Part shown: piece by piece, positions 18,231-25,935 of the stretch
Layout: every line of letters begins with the position of its first letter
Numbering within the stretch: the stretch's first letter is position 1
Assembly (NCBI RefSeq): GCF_000424545.1
Contig: NZ_AUKC01000005.1
Span: forward strand, 62,001-126,000
Length of the DNA: 64,000 bases
Source: Butyrivibrio sp. NC3005
Lineage (GTDB): Bacteria > Bacillota > Clostridia > Lachnospirales > Lachnospiraceae
Reading direction: 5' to 3'
Notes under the pieces: generated by a model
What the model was told of the DNA's origin: nothing
Seen by the model: the letters and a program-made list of their open reading frames with translations, nothing else
Databases searched by the model: none
Program-made: the position numbers and the translations under genes

Positions 18231-18790
18231 GTCAGCTTGATTATTCCTACATAGCAGATCTTGTAGTTGCATGTTGGAATGATGACAGTAAGGCTTTTGC
18301 AGAATTATATGCACTTACTCAGGATCGAGTTTATAATTACTGTTATCATTATCTGCATGATTCATATCTAGCACAAGATGCTGTGCAGGACATTTACATT
18401 ACTGCTCTGCAGAACATTCGCAAACTTAAAGATCCGTCATTGTTTGTAGCATGGCTTAATCAAATAAGTTTCCATACCTGTTATGACATGACTATGAAAA
18501 GCAAAAAAGACAATGAATCGTATGATTCAGACGTTTTCGACTTTCTGCAGGACAATCATTTTTATCTGAATCCGGAAGAAGCGCTTGATACCAAGGTAAA
18601 TGACGAACTTTTAAAGGCTGCGATTGATTCACTTTGCTTTAATGAAAAGCAAATTATCGTAATGCATTACATGCAGTCCATGAAACTAAAAGATATCGCC
18701 AATGCCATGGGTCTATCTCTTTCCACTATTAAGCGTCATCTTTCGAGTGCTCAGAAAAATTTAAAAAAATTACTAACCGCTTCATCTTAA
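18227..18790 (+). CDS. ECF-type RNA polymerase sigma factor
   Basis: 187 aa with sigma region 2 (about 20-90: AFAELYALTQDRVYNYCYHYLHDSYLAQDAVQDIYITAL) and region 4 (about 125-180: LCFNEKQIIVMHYMQSMKLKDIANAMGLSLSTIKRHLSSAQKNL). Regions 1.1 and 3 are missing, as in the extracytoplasmic function class. It is translationally coupled to the GGDEF-like gene upstream. The gene after it encodes a single-pass membrane protein with an N-terminal cytoplasmic segment, a possible anti-sigma partner by position and topology only. Confidence 0.9.
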   Translation: MSQLDYSYIADLVVACWNDDSKAFAELYALTQDRVYNYCYHYLHDSYLAQDAVQDIYITALQNIRKLKDPSLFVAWLNQISFHTCYDMTMKSKKDNESYDSDVFDFLQDNHFYLNPEEALDTKVNDELLKAAIDSLCFNEKQIIVMHYMQSMKLKDIANAMGLSLSTIKRHLSSAQKNLKKLLTASS

Positions 18791-18809
18791 GAAATCTTTG
18801 AGGTTTTTT

Positions 18810-19991
18810 ATGTCTATTTTTAAAAAAAATAAAATTTATACAATGAAAAACGAGGATGCCACCAAGACACTCGATAACATTTTAAAAGCATGTAACAAGA
18901 AGCCGGTCAAAGTTGATTTCGAAGCGATAAAGAAATCAAAACAATCTACCAGCGCTGCTTATTTTAACGCCATAGCAATCGGTATAATAGTGCTGATTAT
19001 AACAATACTTATGCCTCTTGCCTTCTTGAAAGGTTCAGTGGTTAGATTTATTTTCAAAGTCCCTTACAAGGACACTACCAGTTATTCTTCTGTTAAAACT
19101 AGTGAAGAACTTGAAGATGGGCCTACAGCTGCAAGTGCATCTGGATATTCAATTTCAACAATCAAGGGAAGTAGAGATAACACCCCTGTAGTACTAAAGC
19201 CATCCATGAATGGAAAAGTATCTTTCAAAAGTGATATATGCGTTATAGATGCCAGTAACGCTAATGAAGGTTATATTTATGCCAGATACACCGGACCAAA
19301 TCCAAAAGTAAAGCTTCAAATAACAGGTCCTGATACTGTTACTTACACATACAATATGAAAACAGGTGGAGGCGCGTTTGAAGTTTTTCCTCTTTCTGCA
19401 GGTGATGGCGAATATCTTCTGGTTGTTTATGAAAATATATCAGGCAACCAGTATTCAGTTGGCTTTACAACTAATATAACAGCCACCCTTCGTGATCCTT
19501 TTTTACCTTATTTATATCCAAATCAATATGTGTGGTTCGAAGACAATTTCAAATCTATTGACAAAGGAAAAGAACTTGCCTTTTCAGCAAATAGTGATTT
19601 AGACGTTATAAGAAACGTTTATAATTATATGATTTCAAATATCACTTATGATTATGACAAAGCCGAAAATGTAAAAAGCGGATATGTTCCTGATATCGAT
19701 ATTATATTAGATTCTAAAACCGGAATCTGCCTGGATTACGCCTGTCTTATGGCATCAATACTTAGAAGTCAGAGAATCCCAACACACATGGAAGTTGGCT
19801 ATGCAGGAACTCAATATCATGCCTGGATTAGCTGTTATGTTGATGACAGCGGATGGGTTAATGGTATCGTTCAATTTAACGGTTCAACCTGGCAGCTAAT
19901 GGATCCAACTTTCGGAAGCACTACCCCCGAAAAAACTCTCAGAAGCTATATTGCAAATTCATCTAATTACAACGTCAAATACATATATTAA
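18810..19991 (+). CDS. Single-pass membrane transglutaminase-like protein
   Basis: 393 aa. A cytoplasmic N-terminal segment (1-55) is followed by one membrane helix (about 56-80), a beta-rich extracellular domain (about 110-230), then a transglutaminase-like domain with a complete Cys-His-Asp triad. The triad is GICLDYAC (Cys307), YHAWISC (His337) and LMDPTFG (Asp365). Proteins of this superfamily are often peptidases or peptide-modifying enzymes on the cell surface. The start at 18810 has TGAGG upstream; a TTG at 18798 overlaps it. It follows the sigma factor by 19 nt and precedes the pilus-like genes. Confidence 0.82.
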   Translation: MSIFKKNKIYTMKNEDATKTLDNILKACNKKPVKVDFEAIKKSKQSTSAAYFNAIAIGIIVLIITILMPLAFLKGSVVRFIFKVPYKDTTSYSSVKTSEELEDGPTAASASGYSISTIKGSRDNTPVVLKPSMNGKVSFKSDICVIDASNANEGYIYARYTGPNPKVKLQITGPDTVTYTYNMKTGGGAFEVFPLSAGDGEYLLVVYENISGNQYSVGFTTNITATLRDPFLPYLYPNQYVWFEDNFKSIDKGKELAFSANSDLDVIRNVYNYMISNITYDYDKAENVKSGYVPDIDIILDSKTGICLDYACLMASILRSQRIPTHMEVGYAGTQYHAWISCYVDDSGWVNGIVQFNGSTWQLMDPTFGSTTPEKTLRSYIANSSNYNVKYIY

Positions 19992-20053
19992 ATACATCAA
20001 AAAAATTGACTTTTTAGTTGAAGAAAACCATACAACCATGAGGAAAAACAAAT

Positions 20054-21115
20054 ATGATTCAGAGAATATCCAGAAAACAAAAAAATCTCTCTTTTGCAGA
20101 AATATCCGATTTCTGTAATGAGCTTTCCATGCTTATCAAAAGCGGTATTACTCCTTCTTCTGCCATTGATATTCTTCTAATCGACACCAAAGATAATTCC
20201 GCACAAATAATTCTGAAAAGAATGCAGGAAATTCTGCATCAGGGAATGCCTTTGTCAGAAGCTATAAACGATTCAAAAGTCTTCCCTCCTTATGTCTATT
20301 CAATGATTAAGATGGGTGAAGAATCCGGAAACCTTGATGTAGTACTGTCATCTCTTTCCGACTATTATGAAAGAGAATACAATTTGTCTGAAGATATTAG
20401 AAGTGCTGTATTATATCCTCTTATTATGGTAACAATGATGTTTATGGTAATTCTAATCCTTGTCACAAAAGTCATGCCGATATTTGGCCAGGTTTTTGCA
20501 CAGCTTGGAACAAGTCTCAACTCTTTTTCCAACACTTTGCTTAATATCGGGCAGGCATTAAACAACTGGGCACTATTCATAGCCTTTATACTGATTATTC
20601 TAGGAATTTTATTTGTCTATTCCACTCAGACAACAAACGGTCATAAGCTCTTCAAGAAAGTTTCTGGTAATATAAGACCTTTCAAACAAATATATCATGA
20701 TTTGGCAGCAGCAAGATTTGCAGGAACTATGTCACTTGCTATTTCCAGTGGAATGGACACATATAATGCTCTAAATATTGTTTCGCAGATAGTGGAAAGT
20801 AAAGAAATTGAGGAAAGTATCAAACTTTGTCGTAAAAAAATTCTTGAAGGAGACAGTTTTCCCGAAGCTGTCGAAAAGACTAATATCTTTTCAAAACTAT
20901 ATAACCAAATGGTATTAGTTGGTTTTAGATCAGGTTCTATGGACCAAGTTCTAGACCAGATTGCAGACAGGTATGAAACCGCAGTTGCAAGAAAAATCAG
21001 TAATACTCTATCTATTTTAGAGCCAACACTTGTAATATTTCTATCCATTGTTGTAGGTATGATTCTTCTTGCTGTTATTTTGCCTCTTATGGGCATCATG
21101 AGCACTATAGGTTAG
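20054..21115 (+). CDS. Type II secretion/type IV pilus inner-membrane platform protein (GspF/PilC/ComGB family)
   Basis: 353 aa with two T2SSF domains. The first spans about 15-135 (LSMLIKSGITPSSAIDIL, MIKMGEESGNLDVVLSSLSDYYERE). The second spans about 215-340 (AARFAGTMSLAISSGMDTYNALNI, MVLVGFRSGSMDQVLDQIADRYE). Three membrane helices lie near 125-150, 170-195 and 320-345. It would form the membrane platform that assembles pseudopilins. The GspE/PilB ATPase normally next to it is absent from the cluster. Four small membrane proteins follow on the same strand. Confidence 0.9.
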   Translation: MIQRISRKQKNLSFAEISDFCNELSMLIKSGITPSSAIDILLIDTKDNSAQIILKRMQEILHQGMPLSEAINDSKVFPPYVYSMIKMGEESGNLDVVLSSLSDYYEREYNLSEDIRSAVLYPLIMVTMMFMVILILVTKVMPIFGQVFAQLGTSLNSFSNTLLNIGQALNNWALFIAFILIILGILFVYSTQTTNGHKLFKKVSGNIRPFKQIYHDLAAARFAGTMSLAISSGMDTYNALNIVSQIVESKEIEESIKLCRKKILEGDSFPEAVEKTNIFSKLYNQMVLVGFRSGSMDQVLDQIADRYETAVARKISNTLSILEPTLVIFLSIVVGMILLAVILPLMGIMSTIG

Positions 21116-21132
21116 CATAAGGGATTTAAAAA

Positions 21133-21486
21133 ATGAAGAACCGTTTTTCAAAAAATACAAATTTTTTTACCTTTGCCAGCAGAATTATGTATATTCTTAT
21201 TTGCCTGGCACTTATAGCAGGATTTTTCATTTATCTTATAGGTTTTGGGAAAGAAAATAAAGTCCACCAACAAGAATCATTAGAAAGCGCACTAAGACAC
21301 GATATTGCAGAATGTTACGCAATAGAAGGATTCTATCCTCCAAACCTAAGCTACATAGAAAGTCATTATGGTCTTGTCTATGACAAAAACCTTTTTTTCA
21401 TAGATTACAATGCTTTTGGTTCAAATATGTATCCTGATGTTACCATAATAAGCATAAGTGACAATAAAATTGAATCTATAAAATAG
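21133..21486 (+). CDS. Small membrane protein, pseudopilin-like
   Basis: 117 aa, not confidently assigned. One membrane helix (about 15-38) is followed by a helical stretch and the phrase LRHDIAECYAIEGFYPPNLSYIESHYGL. That stretch resembles the region after the N-terminal helix of type II secretion pseudopilins, where YPPxLxxL is common. A standard prepilin peptidase motif (G-F-x-x-x-E) is not seen. It starts 17 nt after the PilC-like gene. A minor pilin or pilus-associated protein is the best guess from position. Confidence 0.6.
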   Translation: MKNRFSKNTNFFTFASRIMYILICLALIAGFFIYLIGFGKENKVHQQESLESALRHDIAECYAIEGFYPPNLSYIESHYGLVYDKNLFFIDYNAFGSNMYPDVTIISISDNKIESIK

Positions 21487-21536
21487 CAAAGTTATATAAA
21501 TCTCCAATGTAAGAATCCCAAAAGAAAGCGTGAACC

Positions 21537-22055
21537 ATGAACAATACAAAACCAAGAAGACATATAGTTGATTCTCTTTTCATTATATCGCTTTTGTTTC
21601 TCTTTGTTTTTTCTGCCATCCTACTCATTGCTTTAGGAGGAAGTGTATATAAACGCAGTATTAAAGTAGCTCTTAATAACAGTCAAAAAAGAGTTGCTAG
21701 CTCGTATGTTCTCCAAAAAATACGACAAGGTGATGAAAATGGCGGAATTTTTATCGGAAGCGTTTCAGATACACCCGCAATAATTATAGACAATAATATA
21801 AACGGCCAAAAATATTATACATGCCTATACGTCCATGAAGGTTATCTTATGGAACTTTTGGCAAGTGAAACTGCATTAATTAAAAAAGATAAAAATTCCA
21901 GAGATTTTGAAATAACAAAATCATCTGGACAAAAAATAACAAAACTTCAAAATATGACTTTAAAAAGCAATTTATACAACAATCTTGAAATAATTCTTAC
22001 TTTTGAAGATGGAGAAAATCAAACTGTTTTTGCAACCTTTTTTTCTGAAACATAA
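21537..22055 (+). CDS. DUF4860-like membrane protein in pilus-like operon
   Basis: 172 aa with one N-terminal membrane helix (about 12-35, VDSLFIISLLFLFVFSAILLIALGG) and a soluble beta-rich remainder. The sequence resembles the DUF4860 family, whose function is not known. No prepilin cleavage motif precedes the helix. Spacing to the neighbours is 50 and 27 nt, all on the plus strand, so it should belong to the same transcript as the PilC-like protein. Confidence 0.6.
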   Translation: MNNTKPRRHIVDSLFIISLLFLFVFSAILLIALGGSVYKRSIKVALNNSQKRVASSYVLQKIRQGDENGGIFIGSVSDTPAIIIDNNINGQKYYTCLYVHEGYLMELLASETALIKKDKNSRDFEITKSSGQKITKLQNMTLKSNLYNNLEIILTFEDGENQTVFATFFSET

Positions 22056-22082
22056 AAAGCTTAATAAGAAAGGATTTCTTTC

Positions 22083-22634
22083 GTGAAAAAAGATTTTGAA
22101 AGTAATAGTTCAAATAAATCTTCTCTTTTCTTAATGGAAATGATTGTTGCCACTTTTTTCTTTTCTTTGACATGTACTATATGTGCAATTGTGTTTGTTC
22201 ACTCTTTTAAAACTCAAAAAAAATCTATAGAACTTAGCAATTCAAACACATTTGCAGAAAATATATCACAGCTTTTATTAAGCGAAAGCGGCAATCTAGG
22301 CATCTTAGACGAAAAGTTCAAAGGTTATATTATAAAACCTGATAATAGTAATGATAATTCAGAATGTGTATATTTTTATTTCGATGAAAACTTCAACCTC
22401 ATTCTAGAAAATGATTTAAAAAACTCTACCAACATCCGTTATCAACTTTTGGTAACTCAAAACATACAAGACGCAAATAAGACCTATAAAACAGCTGACA
22501 ATCCTGTCATAGAAGGAAAAAGTGTTGTTTATAATATTTATGTCTTCGAAAAAAATGATTTATTAAACACTCTTCCTAAAGACAATATTCAAGAAGCAAT
22601 TTATCATCTAAGCTTTGATAAATACATAAACTGA
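22083..22634 (+). CDS. Pseudopilin-like small membrane protein
   Basis: 183 aa with a GTG start preceded by AGAAAGGA. The segment FLMEMIVATFFFSLTCTICAIVFVHSF (about 17-43) looks like a pilin N-terminal helix with Glu near position 5 of the hydrophobic stretch (LMEMIVA). The Gly that normally precedes the cleavage site is not evident, so processing is uncertain. The rest is soluble and unrecognised. It sits between the DUF4860-like gene and another short membrane protein. Confidence 0.6.
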   Translation: MKKDFESNSSNKSSLFLMEMIVATFFFSLTCTICAIVFVHSFKTQKKSIELSNSNTFAENISQLLLSESGNLGILDEKFKGYIIKPDNSNDNSECVYFYFDENFNLILENDLKNSTNIRYQLLVTQNIQDANKTYKTADNPVIEGKSVVYNIYVFEKNDLLNTLPKDNIQEAIYHLSFDKYIN

Positions 22635-22645
22635 AAGGATGAACA

Positions 22646-23134
22646 ATGAATAACAATTCAAATAAGAAAGTTCGCTTTAGTCTTCCTCTTGGAACAGCCT
22701 CTATACTTTTGACTTTTCTTACGTTAAGCCTTATTTCCTTTGCTATCCTTTCTATGCAAAGCAGTATCCTTGATTATAGACTAACTCAAAAAGTTGTTTC
22801 TCATACAAAAGACTATTATGACGCCTTTCACAAAGCTCAATCTTTTATTGCAATCACTAATACAAAGTGCATGCATATACATAATTCTTCTAAAGATATA
22901 GACTATTTTTATAAAACTCTCTCTATAGATAAAAAAAATCCAGTTATTTCAAAAGATTTTGAAATAACTGAATTTCAATTTCTTCATGTTGAATTACAAA
23001 TAAACTACCCTACAGATTCTTTTTCTAATGATTTTTATAAAGTTATCTCCTATAAAGTTATGACAAGAGATGAACTTCTTGAATACGAAGATCTTCAGGT
23101 TCCTGTCTCTAACACGTCCCAAAAATCCAAGTAG
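22646..23134 (+). CDS. Hypothetical single-pass membrane protein, last gene of the pilus-like operon
   Basis: 162 aa. After a short basic N-terminus (NNNSNKKVRFSLPLG) one membrane helix spans about 17-40, followed by a soluble domain without recognised motifs. The layout (basic head, helix, short extracellular domain) is similar to the preceding proteins and to ComG-type minor pilins. It ends 41 nt from the convergent gene at 23176; I see no clear terminator between them. Confidence 0.6.
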   Translation: MNNNSNKKVRFSLPLGTASILLTFLTLSLISFAILSMQSSILDYRLTQKVVSHTKDYYDAFHKAQSFIAITNTKCMHIHNSSKDIDYFYKTLSIDKKNPVISKDFEITEFQFLHVELQINYPTDSFSNDFYKVISYKVMTRDELLEYEDLQVPVSNTSQKSK

Positions 23135-23175
23135 TTTCTTATCTTTTTTCAACAATTTCATTAAAAGTTTTATAG

Positions 23176-23910
23176 TTATGCCTGACCACTTTGAACCTGC
23201 TGAATCTGAGTTTCCAAATAGCTGTACAACTCAACAAAGTACTGTTTTGGTATTTGAAATGTATAGCTTTCATTATTAAAAGTCTGGATTTTTATAGCTC
23301 CAAAGCTCTTAACAACACTTTTAATATTCTCATATCCAGTTTTAATACTCTGCCCTTGATTATTGGCCTTAAAATTCAAATGTCCCGAAAAGACATATAA
23401 GGTTCCATCTGTAAATGCAAGCTGAGTTGGAATCTCAAAACGAGGTTTTTCCTGAACTGGAAGCTCCACTTTCTTCTTCTGCATAACAGATGCTGATGGT
23501 GTCTGAAATGTGACTCCATGAACACTGTCTTTTGTACCAAATGTATTAGGCTGCTGCAAAGATTTACCCGCTTGAGGCTGATTATTTGTGGATTGTCCTT
23601 GTATTGCCTGTCCTTTAAGACTATTAACTTTTGCAGTAATAAACTTAAAGAACACTTCAGCTGTTTGCACAGAATCAAAGCGAACAGGTACAAACTGGGT
23701 CAAAACTCCATTGCTATTAGCAGGTGACTTTGGTGCAATCTTAATCTCACCTGCATTATAGTTGCAAGCAAGTATTCCTATATAAGGAATTACTATCGCA
23801 TTTGTCCCAGAGCGCAAGAATATAAGACGGTCTTCGCATATCTGTACCATCGCCTTTTCTTTTCCTACATATGCCATTGTTGAACGAATAACCTTTGGAG
23901 AATTATCCAC
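23176..23910 (-). CDS. Hypothetical protein with two PH-like halves joined by a Gln/Asn-rich linker
   Basis: 244 aa, not recognised. Residues about 1-95 and 160-240 each look like a beta-rich domain ending in a helix, similar to PH-like folds (LIFLRSGTNAIVIPYIGILACNY ... VFFKFITAKVNSL; LYVFSGHLNFKANNQ ... QYFVELYSYLETQIQ). Between them is a linker rich in Gln, Asn and Lys. No signal peptide or membrane helix is seen. It lies 21 nt after the second ABC exporter gene on the same strand, so it is probably co-expressed. Confidence 0.6.
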   Translation of the reverse strand: MDNSPKVIRSTMAYVGKEKAMVQICEDRLIFLRSGTNAIVIPYIGILACNYNAGEIKIAPKSPANSNGVLTQFVPVRFDSVQTAEVFFKFITAKVNSLKGQAIQGQSTNNQPQAGKSLQQPNTFGTKDSVHGVTFQTPSASVMQKKKVELPVQEKPRFEIPTQLAFTDGTLYVFSGHLNFKANNQGQSIKTGYENIKSVVKSFGAIKIQTFNNESYTFQIPKQYFVELYSYLETQIQQVQSGQA

Positions 23911-23931
23911 TCTGTAAGGCCTCCACTAAAC

Positions 23932-25917
23932 TTAGGCTGTAATATCAGTTTTATTACCAGTATAGAGCTGATAATACTTACCCTTTTTCTCTAACAATTC
24001 TTTATGATTGCCCTGTTCAATAATACGTCCTTGTTCCATAACTAAAATACAGTCACTATTGCGGATAGTAGAAAGTCTATGAGCAATTACAAATGTTGTA
24101 CGTCCCATCATAAGTTTATCCATACCATCCTGAACAATCTTTTCAGTCCTCGTATCAATTGAACTTGTAGCTTCATCCAGAATAAGAACCGGAGGATCTG
24201 CAATTGCAGCTCTCGCAATTGCCAAAAGCTGACGCTGTCCCTGTGAAAGGTTTGCACCATCACCTGTAAGCATAGTATCATATCCTTCCGGCAGTCTTCT
24301 AATAAAGCCATCAGCATTGGCAAGTTTTGCAGCTGCTTTTACTTCTTCATCAGTAGCATCAAGCTTTCCATATCTAATATTCTCAGCTACAGTTCCTGTA
24401 AACAGATGTGTATCCTGCAAAACTATACCAAGTGATTTTCTAAGATCTTTTTTGGAAATCTTATTTATATTTATATTATCGTACCGAATCTTTCCATCCT
24501 GAATATCATAAAAACGATTTATTAGATTTGTAATGGTAGTTTTTCCAGCACCTGTAGATCCAACAAGCGCAATCTTCTGACCTGGATTGGCATGAAGTAC
24601 AATATTGTGAAGTACAATTTTATCATCATCATATCCAAAATCCACATCATTGAAAGTGACATCACCTTCCAGAGGCTGATAGGTTGTTGTATTATCCGCC
24701 TGATGATAATGCTTCCATGCCCAATGGCCTGTATGTTCAGATGCCTCAACAATTTTTCCATTTTCCATCTTGGAATTAACAAGTGTAACATATCCATCAT
24801 CTGTTTCAGATTTTTCATCAAGAAGTCTAAAAATACGTTCCGCACCTGCAAGAGCCATAATAATACTATTAAACTGCATAGACACTTGGTTTATCGGCAT
24901 ACTGAAGTTTTTATTGAAGGTCAGGAAACTTGCAAGACCTCCGATACTAAGGCTTCCAAATAAATGTGTCAGCGCAAGGAAAAATGCAACTCCTGCCCCT
25001 GTTGAGCTTGCAGTCGTGAGTGCAAGCGCTCCACCAACTATTGCACAGATTACATAACTGACATTACCCAGCTGTGCATTGATCGGTCCAAGAATTGATG
25101 AAAAGGCGTTTGCTTTAAATGAAGCTTCAAACAATTCATTATTGTATTTATCGAAATCCTCTATTGTTTTGGCTTCATGGCAGAACACTTTTACGACCTT
25201 TTCGCCTGTCATCATCTCTTCGATATAACCATTTAGCTTACCAAGGTTCTTTTGTTGTGCCACGAAATTTTTTCCTGATGCTTTTGTTGCTGCTCCTGAA
25301 GCAAACAGCATTACAAATACCATGATAATAGTAACAATAGTAAGTGGAACATTCAAAACAATCATCGAACCAAGTACACTTATAATGGTTATAGCACTGT
25401 TCAAAAGCTGTGGAATACTCTGACTTATCATCTGACGAAGTGTATCTATATCGTTAGTATAGACAGACATTATGTCTCCATGAGCATTAGTATCGAAATA
25501 TTTAATAGGAAGGCTTTCCATATGTTCGAACAATTCTATTCTAAGATTCTTCAAAGTACCCTGAGTAATCTTCGCCATTGTTCTCGCCTGAACATAGCTT
25601 GCAACAATACCAGTCAAATAGAAAAGCGCAACCCTAGCCATCGCTCCTGCAAGTGGCCCAAAATCAGGATTATCCTGACCTATCATTGGTTCAATATACT
25701 TATCAATAAGTGTTTTAGTAAAAAGAGTTCCCTGAATATTCGCAAAAACTGTAATGATGATACATGCAAAAACTACAATCATAGATACACCATAGTTTTT
25801 GAAAATATATCGCATAACGCGCATAAAAAGCACACCAGGATTTTTCACCTTAGGACGAGGAGCTCCTCTTGCGCCTCTTCCACCAAAAGCTTTGACTTCT
25901 TTAACCTTCTCTGCCAT
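23932..25917 (-). CDS. ABC exporter subunit (fused permease and ATPase), canonical-site half
   Basis: 661-aa type IV ABC exporter half-transporter. It has an N-terminal basic extension (1-30), a six-helix membrane domain (about 40-350) and an ATPase domain (about 415-655). Walker A is GSTGAGKTT, the signature is LSQGQRQ and Walker B is VLILDEATSSID with the catalytic Glu intact. The pair with the next gene resembles heterodimeric multidrug exporters such as BmrCD and TM287/288. Substrate unknown. It sits 18 nt after its partner gene, in a MarR-headed operon. Confidence 0.92.
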   Translation of the reverse strand: MAEKVKEVKAFGGRGARGAPRPKVKNPGVLFMRVMRYIFKNYGVSMIVVFACIIITVFANIQGTLFTKTLIDKYIEPMIGQDNPDFGPLAGAMARVALFYLTGIVASYVQARTMAKITQGTLKNLRIELFEHMESLPIKYFDTNAHGDIMSVYTNDIDTLRQMISQSIPQLLNSAITIISVLGSMIVLNVPLTIVTIIMVFVMLFASGAATKASGKNFVAQQKNLGKLNGYIEEMMTGEKVVKVFCHEAKTIEDFDKYNNELFEASFKANAFSSILGPINAQLGNVSYVICAIVGGALALTTASSTGAGVAFFLALTHLFGSLSIGGLASFLTFNKNFSMPINQVSMQFNSIIMALAGAERIFRLLDEKSETDDGYVTLVNSKMENGKIVEASEHTGHWAWKHYHQADNTTTYQPLEGDVTFNDVDFGYDDDKIVLHNIVLHANPGQKIALVGSTGAGKTTITNLINRFYDIQDGKIRYDNININKISKKDLRKSLGIVLQDTHLFTGTVAENIRYGKLDATDEEVKAAAKLANADGFIRRLPEGYDTMLTGDGANLSQGQRQLLAIARAAIADPPVLILDEATSSIDTRTEKIVQDGMDKLMMGRTTFVIAHRLSTIRNSDCILVMEQGRIIEQGNHKELLEKKGKYYQLYTGNKTDITA

Positions 25918-25935
25918 TTTTCTTTCATCCTTTCG

